Below are positions 16,910-26,791 of a stretch of DNA of 64,000 nucleotides, piece after piece. Source of the DNA: a bacterium (GTDB taxonomy: Bacteria > Bacteroidota > Bacteroidia > NS11-12g > UBA955); contig JAQSCZ010000114.1 in NCBI GenBank assembly GCA_029945665.1, forward strand, positions 2,547 to 66,546, given 5' to 3'. The notes under the pieces are model-generated. The model saw only the letters and a program-made list of their open reading frames with translations. It ran no database searches and had not been told where the DNA came from. Within the stretch, counting starts at the first letter, position 1. Every line of letters begins with the position of its first letter. Position numbers and translations under genes: made by a program.

Positions 16910-17548
16910 ATGATTTTGTTATTTGATGCCGCAAATACATTAATTCACAAACCTGATTTATTTAATAAAGTTGCAAATGTTTTAAATAAGAATAAACTTC
17001 AATTTGACTTTGAAAATTTAAAGAAAAATCATAAATTTATTTCTGAAATAGTTCATTTTCCTGACAAAACTTCAAAAGATTTTTATAGATTATTTAATAC
17101 AGAATGGCTTTATTCAATTGGTATTATCCCTAACAATAAATTATTAGATGAGATATTTGAAGTTTGTTCATATTTACCTTGGGAACCTTTTCCAGACACA
17201 GTAAATCTGCATAAATTAAAGATCAAAAAAGCTATAATCTCTAATTTTCATGGAGAGTTAAACAAAATAATTGATAAGTACTTTCCTGCTCTTTTTGATG
17301 TCATTATTGTTTCTGAAATCGAAAAAATTCGCAAACCAAACCTGGAATTTTACAAAAGAGCAATGGAAAAGTTGGAATGCAATCCTGAGGAAATTATATA
17401 TATCGGAGATTCAATAAAATTGGATATTGAACCCGCGCTCAAATTAGGAATGAAAGCATGGTTAATTGATAGAGATAACATTTATCCAAACTTTTATCGA
17501 AACATAAAATCATTCGATGAAATAACACTCGACTTTCTATCTAATTAA
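16910..17548 (+). CDS. HAD-superfamily hydrolase with atypical motif I
   Basis: 212 residues. The nucleophile motif reads FDAANTL, with Asp6 present but Ala8 in place of the second Asp that acts as acid/base in HAD phosphatases. Motif III/IV is normal: RKPNLEFYKRAM, then IYIGDSIKLDIEPALKLGM. Loss of the second Asp is typical of haloacid dehalogenase-like members (DAYGT) rather than phosphatases, so phosphatase activity should not be assumed. It lies 2 bases after the ATP-grasp gene and before a GT2, in the same operon. Confidence 0.75.
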   Translation: MILLFDAANTLIHKPDLFNKVANVLNKNKLQFDFENLKKNHKFISEIVHFPDKTSKDFYRLFNTEWLYSIGIIPNNKLLDEIFEVCSYLPWEPFPDTVNLHKLKIKKAIISNFHGELNKIIDKYFPALFDVIIVSEIEKIRKPNLEFYKRAMEKLECNPEEIIYIGDSIKLDIEPALKLGMKAWLIDRDNIYPNFYRNIKSFDEITLDFLSN

Positions 17549-17569
17549 GTATTTTTAAAAAATAGCATT

Positions 17570-18499
17570 ATGAATTTACTATCTGTTGTTGTACCAGTAT
17601 ATTTTGAGGAGGAGTGTATTAATCAGTTTATAACTGAAACTACATTAGCCCTTGATAATTTAGATATAAATTGGGAAATTATTTTTATTGATGATGGTAG
17701 CACAGATTCTACAATCTCAATTATTAAGAAATATACCATTTTAAATGAAAAGATAAAACTAATTCAATTTTCATATAACCATGGCAAGCAACTAGCTGTT
17801 ACTGCTGGAATTGCATATGCAAGTGGCGATATAATTTTAACAATGGATCCAGATTTACAAGATCCTCCAGAAGAAATCGAAAACTTTGTGAATGAAATTA
17901 ATAAAGGATTTGACATTGTGTTAGGTATAAGAAAGGAAAAGAAAGATAAATTTTTTAATAAATTTTTTTCAAAATTATTTTGGACATTTTTAGAAAAAAC
18001 TACTGATATAAAAATACCTAAAGGAATATCTTCAATGAGAATATTTAATAGAAAGGTAGCCGATAAATTTCTTGAATATAAGGAACAAAATAGGTTTATT
18101 GAAGGTATTTTAATGCATATAGGTATGAAAAGAGGAACTTTACTTATAAATCAAAGAGAAAGATATGCAGGAAAATCTAAATTTAGTTTTAAAAGAAAAG
18201 TGAAATTGGCATTTAATGTTATTTTTGATTATTCTGAATTGCCACTAAAAATTGTGGTTAAACTAGGATTTTACTTATTTCTGTTTGGAATTTTATTTAT
18301 GATTGCAATCATATTATTGAAATTAACTCTAATTAATTTTCAAATTGGATGGCCATCTCTAATTTGTTCAATAATTTTGGGTTCTGGTTTGCAAATATTT
18401 TTTATAGGAATTGCTGCATTATATATTGGTAGAATATATAAGGAGACAAAAGGAAGACCGTTATATTCGATTATCGAAACTACTAATTTTAAAATATGA
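17570..18499 (+). CDS. Polyprenyl-phosphate glycosyltransferase, GtrB/ArnC-like (GT2)
   Basis: 309 residues. GT-A domain with VVVPVYFEEE near 7, DDGSTDST near 41 and the classical MDPDLQDPPEEI motif near 96; then RYAGKSKFSFKRKVKLA and two C-terminal membrane helices (about 230-250 and 262-290) ending YKETKGRPLY. This is the full layout of GtrB, ArnC and YfdH-type enzymes, which move a sugar onto undecaprenyl phosphate. The donor so made would feed periplasmic GT-C proteins such as those at 9511, 23879 or 27155. Overlaps the methyltransferase gene by 4 bases. Confidence 0.85.
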   Translation: MNLLSVVVPVYFEEECINQFITETTLALDNLDINWEIIFIDDGSTDSTISIIKKYTILNEKIKLIQFSYNHGKQLAVTAGIAYASGDIILTMDPDLQDPPEEIENFVNEINKGFDIVLGIRKEKKDKFFNKFFSKLFWTFLEKTTDIKIPKGISSMRIFNRKVADKFLEYKEQNRFIEGILMHIGMKRGTLLINQRERYAGKSKFSFKRKVKLAFNVIFDYSELPLKIVVKLGFYLFLFGILFMIAIILLKLTLINFQIGWPSLICSIILGSGLQIFFIGIAALYIGRIYKETKGRPLYSIIETTNFKI

Positions 18500-19623
18500 A
18501 ATTACAAACAATCCAACTGCCTTTTTTCTTTGGTGTTCAACCCAATGAATTGAATGGTGGAAAACCTCAAATTATGCCATTTAAATATGGGTTTAATACT
18601 CAATTAAAATTATATTACCAAGAATCATATGCTGATCTAAATGAGGTCCTTAAAAAAGTTTATGAGGAAGGATCAATGTTAAATGGTGAAATGGATTTTT
18701 CAGATGGTGGACATCAAGGAAAAGCTGCTATGGATTTTATTTTAAAAAATATTTCATCAGCTAAATTTAGGTCTGTATTAGAAATTGGCTGTGGTAATGG
18801 GTTTTTGTTAAAAGAATTATATAAGCATGGATTTGATTGTGTCGGTTTAGAACCAGGACCTCAAGTAGATGAATTAAAGAATGAATTTAATAAAATTAAA
18901 ATAATAAAAGATTTTTTTCCAAGTAAATCAATTCAGCAGAAATTTGATGTAATCATACATTATAATGTAATAGAACATATTCAAAATCCTAAAGAATTTT
19001 TGTTGGAACAGAAAAAATATCTAAATGATGGCGGAAAAATAATTTTTGGTATGCCGAATTGTGAACCAAATTTGAAGAATGGCGATATTTCGATATTCAT
19101 GCACGAACATTTTAATTATTTTACAAGAGAAAGTTTAGTTTTACTAGCAAATAGTATTAAAATGGAAGTTGAACATATAGAATTTGCTGCAAACGATGGG
19201 ATGATATTTTGCTCATTTATTAATAAGTATAATATACCGAATTCAATAGAATATTGGTTAAAATATAATTGGGATGAATTCCCACTGAAAATTGAAAATT
19301 CTTTAAGTATTTTGAATACAGAAATTTCGAAATTTGAAGAACAAGATGTGGCAATTTATTGTCCTAAGAGAGCGTTAAATGCTCTTAGTATAATAAACAA
19401 ATTGAGTTGCCGATTAGTAGATGATACGCCAAGTATGTATAATAATTATTTACCCTCGCTGCAGAAGAAAATTGAAAATTTCAATGATTTGATAAAAATG
19501 CCTCCTAAACTGATTATTATTTTTTCAAGAACATTTGGTAAGGAAATACTAATTAAATGCAATAGTAATGAAGCATTATCTAATACTAGAATTTTAAATA
19601 TTGAAAATTTTGATCAATTATGA
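18496..19623 (+). CDS. Class I SAM-dependent methyltransferase
   Basis: 375 residues. The SAM-binding motif EIGCGNGFLLKELYKHGFDCVGLEPGP lies near 95-121 (glycines of GCGNG, acidic Glu at the end of strand 2), followed by a VIHYNVIEHIQNP motif near 155. The C-terminal 150 residues form an extra domain of the kind seen in sugar C- or N-methyltransferases. It overlaps the WecE-type transaminase gene by 4 bases (ATGA), so methylation of the same sugar nucleotide is plausible but unproven. Confidence 0.78.
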   Translation: MKLQTIQLPFFFGVQPNELNGGKPQIMPFKYGFNTQLKLYYQESYADLNEVLKKVYEEGSMLNGEMDFSDGGHQGKAAMDFILKNISSAKFRSVLEIGCGNGFLLKELYKHGFDCVGLEPGPQVDELKNEFNKIKIIKDFFPSKSIQQKFDVIIHYNVIEHIQNPKEFLLEQKKYLNDGGKIIFGMPNCEPNLKNGDISIFMHEHFNYFTRESLVLLANSIKMEVEHIEFAANDGMIFCSFINKYNIPNSIEYWLKYNWDEFPLKIENSLSILNTEISKFEEQDVAIYCPKRALNALSIINKLSCRLVDDTPSMYNNYLPSLQKKIENFNDLIKMPPKLIIIFSRTFGKEILIKCNSNEALSNTRILNIENFDQL

Positions 19624-20771
19624 TTTATTTTAATAAACCACATTTAACAGGCAAAGAGTATGAATACATTGCAGATGCAGTCAGTTCAAAAAAGCTCTCA
19701 GGCAACGGAAAATACACCCAATTGTGCCATCAATATTTTCAGGAAAAATACAATTTTAATAAATGTCTTCTAACAACATCTTGTACAGATGCGTTAGAGA
19801 TGGCGGCTATTTTAATTAATATTCAACCTGGCGATGAAGTAATAATGCCTTCCTATACATTTGTTAGCACGGCTAATGCATTTGTATTAAGAGGAGCTAA
19901 AATTGTTTTCGCAGATTCAATGAAGATGAATCCTAATATGGATGCAGAAAAAATTGAAGCATTAATCACTCCAAAAACTAAGGCGATAGTTCCAGTGCAC
20001 TATGCTGGAATAGCCTGTGATATGGATAAAATAATGGCTTTGGCAGAAAAGTATAATTTATATGTTATCGAAGATGCCGCCCAAGCCATTGATAGTTATT
20101 TTATCGATTCTAAAGGCAACAGACGTCCCTTAGGTTCAATAGGACACCTATCTGCATTCTCTTTTCACGAAACCAAAAATATTATTTCTGGTGAAGGTGG
20201 AATGTTAGTTATTAATGATCAGCAATTTGCTGCCAGAGCAGAGATTATTTGGGAAAAGGGGACTAATCGCTCGGCTTTTTTCAGAGGTGAAGTGGATAAG
20301 TATGGTTGGGTTGATGTAGGCAGTTCATTTTTACCTTCAGAAATAGTAGCAGCATTTTTATATGCACAATTGGAGCAACTTGATGCCATTCAATCCAAAA
20401 GAATAATGCTTTGGGAAGCATATTATTCTGGTCTAAAATCAGCGGAAGAGGTAGGTCTATTTAGGATTCCCAATATCCCAAATTATGCAATAAATAATGC
20501 TCACATGTTTTATATTGTATTTAATAATCTAGAAAAGAGATCCAAAATGATTGAATTATTAAAAGGAGCAGCAATTAATACGGTTTTTCATTACTTAAGT
20601 TTGCACAAAAGTCCATACTATCAAAATAAACATGACGGTAGAATTTTAGAACAAACAGACCTTTATTCCGATGGTGTGTTAAGGTTGCCAATGTATTTTG
20701 ATTTAGAAACTACTGATATTTTATATACTGTAAGGACTATCAAAGAAATTAGTGAAGGTTTTAGAAGTTGA
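19620..20771 (+). CDS. wecE: dTDP-4-amino-4,6-dideoxygalactose transaminase (WecE/RffA-like)
   Basis: 383-residue PLP-dependent DegT/DnrJ/EryC1/StrS aminotransferase. The internal aldimine lysine is K186 in SFHETKNIISGEGG. Other family marks are TTSCTDALEMAA near 52-63, MPSYTFVSTANAF near 76-88 and EDAAQAIDS near 151-159. The sequence is closest in my recognition to RffA/WecE, which makes dTDP-Fuc4N from dTDP-4-keto-6-deoxyglucose. No rmlA/rmlB is present in the window, so the keto-sugar must come from elsewhere. It sits between a methyltransferase and a GT4 with 4-base overlaps on both sides. Confidence 0.83.
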   Translation: MIYFNKPHLTGKEYEYIADAVSSKKLSGNGKYTQLCHQYFQEKYNFNKCLLTTSCTDALEMAAILINIQPGDEVIMPSYTFVSTANAFVLRGAKIVFADSMKMNPNMDAEKIEALITPKTKAIVPVHYAGIACDMDKIMALAEKYNLYVIEDAAQAIDSYFIDSKGNRRPLGSIGHLSAFSFHETKNIISGEGGMLVINDQQFAARAEIIWEKGTNRSAFFRGEVDKYGWVDVGSSFLPSEIVAAFLYAQLEQLDAIQSKRIMLWEAYYSGLKSAEEVGLFRIPNIPNYAINNAHMFYIVFNNLEKRSKMIELLKGAAINTVFHYLSLHKSPYYQNKHDGRILEQTDLYSDGVLRLPMYFDLETTDILYTVRTIKEISEGFRS

Positions 20772-21982
20772 ATTCAAATAAAACGTTTTTCTTGTTTTGT
20801 CAATATTTTCCTTATTTAGGAGGAGAACAATTTCTATTTAATGAAGTTGAATATTACCCAAAAGATGTTTCCATTAGTGTTTTTACTGAACATAATTCGG
20901 TTGGTGATAAAATTGAATTACCACCTAATTTTCAGATTATAAATGAACATTATAAGGCTAAATCCTCAGTGAGAAGGATAGTAATAAATTATTGGAAACT
21001 AATTTTGAAAATTTTTTTCTATGAATTATTTACCTCACCTCATAGGTTGAGATATTTTAAGAATTTTAAAACGCATCTAGTTCTGTTAATTGGGTATTTG
21101 CAAAAGGCAGAAATTATAAGCACATATATCCCAAAAACTAATGATCCAATTACATTATATAGTTATTGGTTCGATGAATGGGCCACAATTCTAAATTTAG
21201 TAAAACACATTAGTAAATCTAAAATAAAGGTTATTTGCAGGACGCATGCTTATGATTTTGATGAAGCTCAAGTTACATCAGGATATCACATATTTAGAAG
21301 TTTCGATTTAAAAGGACTTGATAGAGTTTTTTCTATTTCGGAATTTGGAAAAAAATATATAGAAGGAAAATATAGAAAAAAAATAATTTATGTTGAAAAA
21401 TTAGGAGTTAAGTTTAGAGGCAATAATCCTGTAAAAATTGATATGCCAATTGTAATAGTTTCTTGCAGTTCTCTAATTCCAATTAAAAGAGTGGACTTAA
21501 TTATTGAAATACTTAAAAAAATAAATTTGAAAATTACATGGCTGCATTTTGGCGGAGGACCTTTAGAATCAGATATATTAAGGCATGCAAAATCGCTACC
21601 TACAAATATAATTTTTAACTATAAGAGCTTTGTAAAAAATGAAGAAATTATTAAATACTATAACGAAAATACAGTTGACCTATTTATAAGTACTAGCGAG
21701 TTAGAAGGAATTCCAGTGTCTATGATGGAAGCAATTAGTTTTGGAATTCCAATTGCTGGTTGTAATATCTGTGGAGTGCCTGAAATAGTAAATAAGCAAA
21801 CTGGAATTTTATATGAAAAAACTTTTAACGTTGATGAGATTGCCATGATAATTCAAAAGTTCATTTGCCTAAAAAGTAGGGATTTGAATTATAGGACTGA
21901 AATAAAAAAGTATTGGGAAAATAATTATAACGGAGACAAAATTTATCCTCATTTTATAGATAAAAATTTACTTAATAATTAA
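20768..21982 (+). CDS. Family 4 glycosyltransferase
   Basis: 404 residues from a TTG start. The donor-binding half holds VSCSSLIPIKRVDLIIEIL, a Gly-rich loop in WLHFGGGPLES and the E-x7-E-like segment ELEGIPVSMMEAISFGIPI, all typical of GT4. It is a paralog of the GT4 at 35968; both contain an SYW-D motif, a RT/SRAH-x-FD motif and EG(I/L)PVSMMEAIS. The sugar donor is unknown. Start and stop overlap both neighbours by a few bases. Confidence 0.82.
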   Translation: MNSNKTFFLFCQYFPYLGGEQFLFNEVEYYPKDVSISVFTEHNSVGDKIELPPNFQIINEHYKAKSSVRRIVINYWKLILKIFFYELFTSPHRLRYFKNFKTHLVLLIGYLQKAEIISTYIPKTNDPITLYSYWFDEWATILNLVKHISKSKIKVICRTHAYDFDEAQVTSGYHIFRSFDLKGLDRVFSISEFGKKYIEGKYRKKIIYVEKLGVKFRGNNPVKIDMPIVIVSCSSLIPIKRVDLIIEILKKINLKITWLHFGGGPLESDILRHAKSLPTNIIFNYKSFVKNEEIIKYYNENTVDLFISTSELEGIPVSMMEAISFGIPIAGCNICGVPEIVNKQTGILYEKTFNVDEIAMIIQKFICLKSRDLNYRTEIKKYWENNYNGDKIYPHFIDKNLLNN

Positions 21983-23859
21983 TGTGCGGTATTGCAGGTA
22001 TATATAATTTCACATCAGAATCTCAAGACCTTGAAGTGCTAAAACAATTTACGGATTCTATGGAGCATAGGGGTCCAGATGGCTCTGGGTATGATTTCTT
22101 GAATAATGACAGATTGGGTTTAGGTCATCGCCGACTCTCGATTCTTGATTTGACAAATGCAGGCCATCAGCCATTCCATTATATGGACCGGTATTGTATG
22201 GTTTATAATGGTGAAATTTTTAATTTTGGTGGTATAAAAGCTAATTTAATTACCAAAGGTTATACTTTTAGATCAGAGACAGATACGGAAGTAGTGATTG
22301 CTGCTTATGATTGTTTTGGATTGAATTGTTTTGAACAATTCAATGGCATGTGGGCTTTGGCTCTATGGGATAATCAGAAAAAACAGTTAATTCTTTCGCG
22401 TGACCGATATGGTGTAAAACCTCTTTACTATAGTCAATTTAGTCAGAGTTTTGCGTTTGCTTCTGAAACACGTGCTTTTAAATTCTTGAGAGGTTTCAAC
22501 CGTCAAATTGATGAAAGAAATTATGAAATTACACTTAAAAATAATTATGCACTCGAAGGTATAGGTTATACCATTTTTAAAGATATTTTTCAAGTTTTAC
22601 CCGGTCATTATTTAGTTATAGATGAGACTAAGAGTATTCAACAAAGGCGTTGGTATGATATTCGAGAAAGATTGAAACCAACACCATCTGATTACAAAAA
22701 ACAGAGCAATAAATTTTATGAGTTATTCAGAGACGCCTGTAGGATAAGATTGGTAAGCGATGTGAAAGTAGCTACAGCATTAAGTGGGGGATTGGATTCT
22801 AGCAGTATATACAGTACTGTATTCGATATTTTAAATACAGAAAACAACCAACGAACTAATAAAGACTCGCAATTGGCTGTTTCGGCCATTTTCCCAGGAC
22901 TTGAAAATGATGAACGCCAATATGTTGAGAAGGTTATTGATTACACAAAAGGTAATATTGAATGGGTAACTACCGATACAGAAAATTTAACAGAAGATAT
23001 TGAACGTGATACAGAATTATTTGATGGCATTTCGAATGCGCCAATTACGGCAATCTCGGCCATTTATAAAGGAATGAGAAATGCTGGAATTACAGTTTCA
23101 TTAGACGGTCACGGCGTAGATGAAATGCTATATGGCTATCTCTATATGGTTTATGATTTATGGTTGGAAGCTGTCAAGGAACAGAATGCTAGGGAGGCAG
23201 ATGATAATGCGCTAACGCTTTCAGGTCTGTATTCGCCAGCCTACCAAGAGTCCAAAAAGCTAGAATTGAAGAAGATTAGTCAGCAATCTATTAATGCTAT
23301 CTCAAGAATTAAGTGGAGATTAAAGAAAATAGCCCATTTGAATAAAATGGAGACTCTAAATTACATACCAATAAATTTACCACCTTTAAGTGATAAACCT
23401 TATGATTTTTCAAGTTACAATATTAAAAATCGTATTTTATTCTATGAATTTTTCCAAAATTCACTACCAACATTATTGCGAAATTTTGACAGAGCTGGTA
23501 TGATGAACAGTGTTGAGATTAGAATGCCATTTTTGGACTATAGAGTGGTTGAATATATATTTTCTTTACCTTTTAAAAGTAAAATAGGCAATGGATTTAC
23601 AAAGCGAATTTTACGTGAGGCAATGTCAAAAAAAATGAATGAAGAAGTCAGAAAAAGAACCTATAAGGTAGGTATAGCTAGTCCATTTGAAAACTGGGCT
23701 ACGCATTATTTGAAGAATTGGTTTGAATTGAAAATTAAAAAGCTTAAAGTAGACGAACAGCAGAAATATTTAAATTTATTAAATCAATTTTACAATACTG
23801 GCAATATGAAATTATTGGAAGAAATTTGGTATAAATTAAATTTGGAACTGATAAAATAG
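21982..23859 (+). CDS. asnB: Asparagine synthase (glutamine-hydrolysing), glycan-amidating type
   Basis: 625 residues. Cys2 of the N-terminal MCGIAGIY is the glutaminase nucleophile after Met removal, with HRGPDGSG and YNGEIFN in place. The synthetase domain has the PP-loop SGGLDSS at 268-274 and a late RMPFLDYRVVEY segment. In polysaccharide loci such proteins are thought to amidate uronic acid carboxyl groups rather than make free asparagine. It is one of three complete copies plus one fragment here. It begins on the last base of the upstream stop codon. Confidence 0.85.
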   Translation: MCGIAGIYNFTSESQDLEVLKQFTDSMEHRGPDGSGYDFLNNDRLGLGHRRLSILDLTNAGHQPFHYMDRYCMVYNGEIFNFGGIKANLITKGYTFRSETDTEVVIAAYDCFGLNCFEQFNGMWALALWDNQKKQLILSRDRYGVKPLYYSQFSQSFAFASETRAFKFLRGFNRQIDERNYEITLKNNYALEGIGYTIFKDIFQVLPGHYLVIDETKSIQQRRWYDIRERLKPTPSDYKKQSNKFYELFRDACRIRLVSDVKVATALSGGLDSSSIYSTVFDILNTENNQRTNKDSQLAVSAIFPGLENDERQYVEKVIDYTKGNIEWVTTDTENLTEDIERDTELFDGISNAPITAISAIYKGMRNAGITVSLDGHGVDEMLYGYLYMVYDLWLEAVKEQNAREADDNALTLSGLYSPAYQESKKLELKKISQQSINAISRIKWRLKKIAHLNKMETLNYIPINLPPLSDKPYDFSSYNIKNRILFYEFFQNSLPTLLRNFDRAGMMNSVEIRMPFLDYRVVEYIFSLPFKSKIGNGFTKRILREAMSKKMNEEVRKRTYKVGIASPFENWATHYLKNWFELKIKKLKVDEQQKYLNLLNQFYNTGNMKLLEEIWYKLNLELIK

Positions 23860-23878
23860 TTTAATCAAGGAATAAGGT

Positions 23879-25393
23879 ATGAATACAAATAAAGCAAAAG
23901 CAATTCTATTAATTCTAATTTGTCTATTATATGGGTACTTATTTTTCAGTGTTTTTTTAGCAAATGGTTATGTTCCTTATCATGAAGATGAAACTATAAA
24001 CTACGATAGTGGGAGATTGTTTTATGAAACTAATTCATTTCAAGCTCCATTTTGTGTTAGCGAAAATGTTTCGCCTATTTTTAGTTCAAATTGGTATGGT
24101 TTTTTTTACAATTTTTTTTATGGCTTAATAAATAAAATAGTTGGATTACACACTAGAAATATTATTCTTGTAAATATTGTATTATTTCTTCTGTGCTTTA
24201 TTTTTATTAAATGGTTAAAATTATCACCTGAAAATAAAAAGTCAATTTATCTTGTATTATTATTAATACCAAACGTTGTTTATTTTCTATTTGGCTTTTG
24301 GCCTGTTATTATTAATTTATTTTTGGCAATAGTTTTAATAAGATTATTATTTCACATAAATGAAATGTCCATAAATGGTTTAAATTATTCTAGGTATATG
24401 TCCCTATATTTTTTATTGTGTTTTTCTTTTATCTTGATTAATCCATTATGGGCTATCTGGACTTTTGGGCTTTTGCCATATTATAAGAATAGGAGAGATT
24501 CTATCGTAAAAGCTTCTATAACGGCTTTTATTATGTTATGCTCTTTTATGTATATAAAGTTGTTTTGTGCTTCATGGATTACTGGCACAACTAGTATTAT
24601 GTTTTATTATCTTTTCGACTTTCAATTCTTAAACTTTATTCATCTTATAAAAACAAATCTTTTAGAAAATATACATTATTTTTATTTTCAAAATATCGAA
24701 TTTATTATAAATGGTCAATACGATAATGTCATAAATCAAATTATTTTAGTTACTTTACTTTTAATTTCACCAGTCTATTATTTTTATAATAAAAATAAAA
24801 TATTTATTGCTTTTTCTATAATTTCTGTTCTTGTATTTTTTATTTTATTTACTATATACACTCCTGAATTTGAATATTTTCAGAGAATTCTAACTCCAGT
24901 TTATTTTTTGTTACTATTCGGTTTAATAATCTCGGATTTTTTTAAAATTAAGGCTATCGTTTTAGGCATGATAATTATTAGTTTTCCAATTTCCTTAATT
25001 AATTCAATAAGCAATATTGAACAAAGAAAAATGCTATATACCAAATCAGAGAATGAGTATAAGCATTTTATTAATGATCTACGCAATTTAGGGGAATATA
25101 TGGATTCTGAGGAGCAATCTATAGTACAATGGGCGTATTTTGAATTTAATATGCCAAGATCACTTTTTTTCATGAATTTATCATTTACAGATAAACGAAA
25201 TAGACCAATTATTTATACTACAAGAATTAATTGCTTTAGTGAAAACGAATGTGATGTTGTTGATCCTAAAATAAAGTTTATGAGGTATGGTAAATTAAGG
25301 GTCAATTACGCATTAAGTAAAAAAGAAATTAATATGCAAGGCTATCAATTAATAGTAAGTAAGAAGTACTTTAACTTATATAAAATTCTTTAA
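23879..25393 (+). CDS. Polytopic membrane protein, GT-C-like
   Basis: 504 residues with about ten membrane helices and a soluble C-terminus of about 130 residues. The first loop holds VPYHEDETINYDSGRLFYE, an acidic stretch placed as in GT-C periplasmic glycosyltransferases. No closer family is recognised. Coding sequence is extremely AT-rich. It probably adds a side sugar from a polyprenyl-phosphate donor, by analogy with the GtrA/B/C systems; this is inference. Confidence 0.5.
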   Translation: MNTNKAKAILLILICLLYGYLFFSVFLANGYVPYHEDETINYDSGRLFYETNSFQAPFCVSENVSPIFSSNWYGFFYNFFYGLINKIVGLHTRNIILVNIVLFLLCFIFIKWLKLSPENKKSIYLVLLLIPNVVYFLFGFWPVIINLFLAIVLIRLLFHINEMSINGLNYSRYMSLYFLLCFSFILINPLWAIWTFGLLPYYKNRRDSIVKASITAFIMLCSFMYIKLFCASWITGTTSIMFYYLFDFQFLNFIHLIKTNLLENIHYFYFQNIEFIINGQYDNVINQIILVTLLLISPVYYFYNKNKIFIAFSIISVLVFFILFTIYTPEFEYFQRILTPVYFLLLFGLIISDFFKIKAIVLGMIIISFPISLINSISNIEQRKMLYTKSENEYKHFINDLRNLGEYMDSEEQSIVQWAYFEFNMPRSLFFMNLSFTDKRNRPIIYTTRINCFSENECDVVDPKIKFMRYGKLRVNYALSKKEINMQGYQLIVSKKYFNLYKIL

Positions 25394-25399
25394 TTAAAG

Positions 25400-26587
25400 A
25401 TGAAAGTGGGGATTTGTTACATATTCTTATCTGGAGGATTAAAAAGTGATTCAGTGCAAAAGAAAGTTATTTCTCAAATAAAGGGATTGATTAATTCTGG
25501 GGTGGTATGTAGAGGACTTTTTTTTACTGAAGATGTAAACAAAGAAACAGATTTGGATGAGAACATAAAATTAATTCCATATCCAATTACTAACCGACGA
25601 TTTTTAAATATTATTTATCAAAAAAGGGCATTATTGAATTATGTTTTAAAATATCTATTAGATAATATAAACAAGAATGAATTAATATATTTAAGATATC
25701 CAGGTTGTTCCTATGAACTTTTTAAGTTTGCAAGGAAATTTAAAAATAGAATAATTTCAGAACATCAGGCAATAGAAATTGCTGAAATTAAAAGTTTAAA
25801 AAATGAACACCCACTTGCCTTAAACATAAATAAGTTGATAAGTTATTTTCTATATCAATTTTGGCCAATTTACAATGAACTAATTTGGTCAAAACCATAC
25901 TCTAAAATGTTATTTGCAAAAGTGGCAGTAACAAATGAAATAGCAATATATCACAAAAAACACTGTAAAAGCGTGTGGGTTATACCAAACGGTATTGATA
26001 CTGCAAACTATAAAGTAAGGATATCACCAAGTTTAGAAGATAAAATTAAAATTATTTTTCTTAAAGGTACAACGGGAAATGCGCCATGGAACGGAATTGA
26101 TAGGCTTGTTAATTCTATTGACAATTATCACGGAAAGGAAAAACTCGAGTTAATCATATGCGGGAATATAATAGAGGGGGAGGTCCCTGTAAGGAACTAT
26201 ATAAATCAAACAGGTTATATGAATTCTGAGGAGTTAGATAGATTAATATCTACCGTTCATTTTGGCTTTTCAACATTATGCTTGTTTAGAAAGAATTTGA
26301 ATGAAGCGGCTGTATTGAAGGCAAGAGAATATTTTGCTAGAGGACTTCCCTTTGCATACGGCTATACTGATCCAGATTTATCAACTTTAGAGATTGCAAA
26401 AAAATACTGTTTTAAGGTTGAAAACAATGATTCAATTTTGAATTTGAATTTAATAATTAATTTTATTAAAGAAGTTTATGCTGACCCCATGCATACAATA
26501 GCAATGAGGAAAATCGCAGAGGAAAAGCTAGACTGGAATGTAAAAATGAAAAAAATAAAAGATCATATACTTCATCAATTTAATTAG
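25400..26587 (+). CDS. Probable GT4-like glycosyltransferase
   Basis: 395 residues. The N-terminus (MKVGICYIFLSGGLKSDSVQKK) and the middle VWVIPNGIDTANYKV motif match GT-B enzymes of group 1; the donor region LELIICGN and a late NEAAVLKAREYFARGLP replace the usual E-x7-E block. It ends with TAG directly followed by the ATG of the decayed carbamoyltransferase gene, so the operon once continued. Donor and acceptor unknown. Confidence 0.68.
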   Translation: MKVGICYIFLSGGLKSDSVQKKVISQIKGLINSGVVCRGLFFTEDVNKETDLDENIKLIPYPITNRRFLNIIYQKRALLNYVLKYLLDNINKNELIYLRYPGCSYELFKFARKFKNRIISEHQAIEIAEIKSLKNEHPLALNINKLISYFLYQFWPIYNELIWSKPYSKMLFAKVAVTNEIAIYHKKHCKSVWVIPNGIDTANYKVRISPSLEDKIKIIFLKGTTGNAPWNGIDRLVNSIDNYHGKEKLELIICGNIIEGEVPVRNYINQTGYMNSEELDRLISTVHFGFSTLCLFRKNLNEAAVLKAREYFARGLPFAYGYTDPDLSTLEIAKKYCFKVENNDSILNLNLIINFIKEVYADPMHTIAMRKIAEEKLDWNVKMKKIKDHILHQFN

Positions 26588-26791
26588 ATGTCAAAAATTT
26601 TAGTAATATCGTATTCTTATTATGATTTTAGCGCTGCACTCATTATAGATGGAAAAATAGAAGTATCCTTATAGAAGAATAGTTTACATGCGAAGTGCAT
26701 AAAACTGATTTTCCACACAATGAATGCCGTCAAACTTTGTTTGGAACATACTGGATTAACTTTAAATAAACTTGCCGGCAATATATTCTGA
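26588..26791 (+). pseudogene. Decayed NodU/CmcH-type carbamoyltransferase (N-terminal relic)
   Basis: An ATG directly after the upstream stop opens a 28-codon frame with ILVISYSYYDFSAALIIDGK, matching the start of carbamoyltransferases (GIS-x-HDSAAAL-x-DGKI). It hits TAG at 26672. A shifted frame from 26674 gives EE, a stop, then FTCEVHKTDFP, matching EERFTRxKHDxxFP. The first frame resumes at 26720 with MNAVKLCLEHTGLTLNKLAG, the next conserved block, then TGA at 26789. Order and spacing are those of the family, broken by two frameshifts and stops. Nothing of the other roughly 500 residues is recognisable downstream. Confidence 0.72.
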
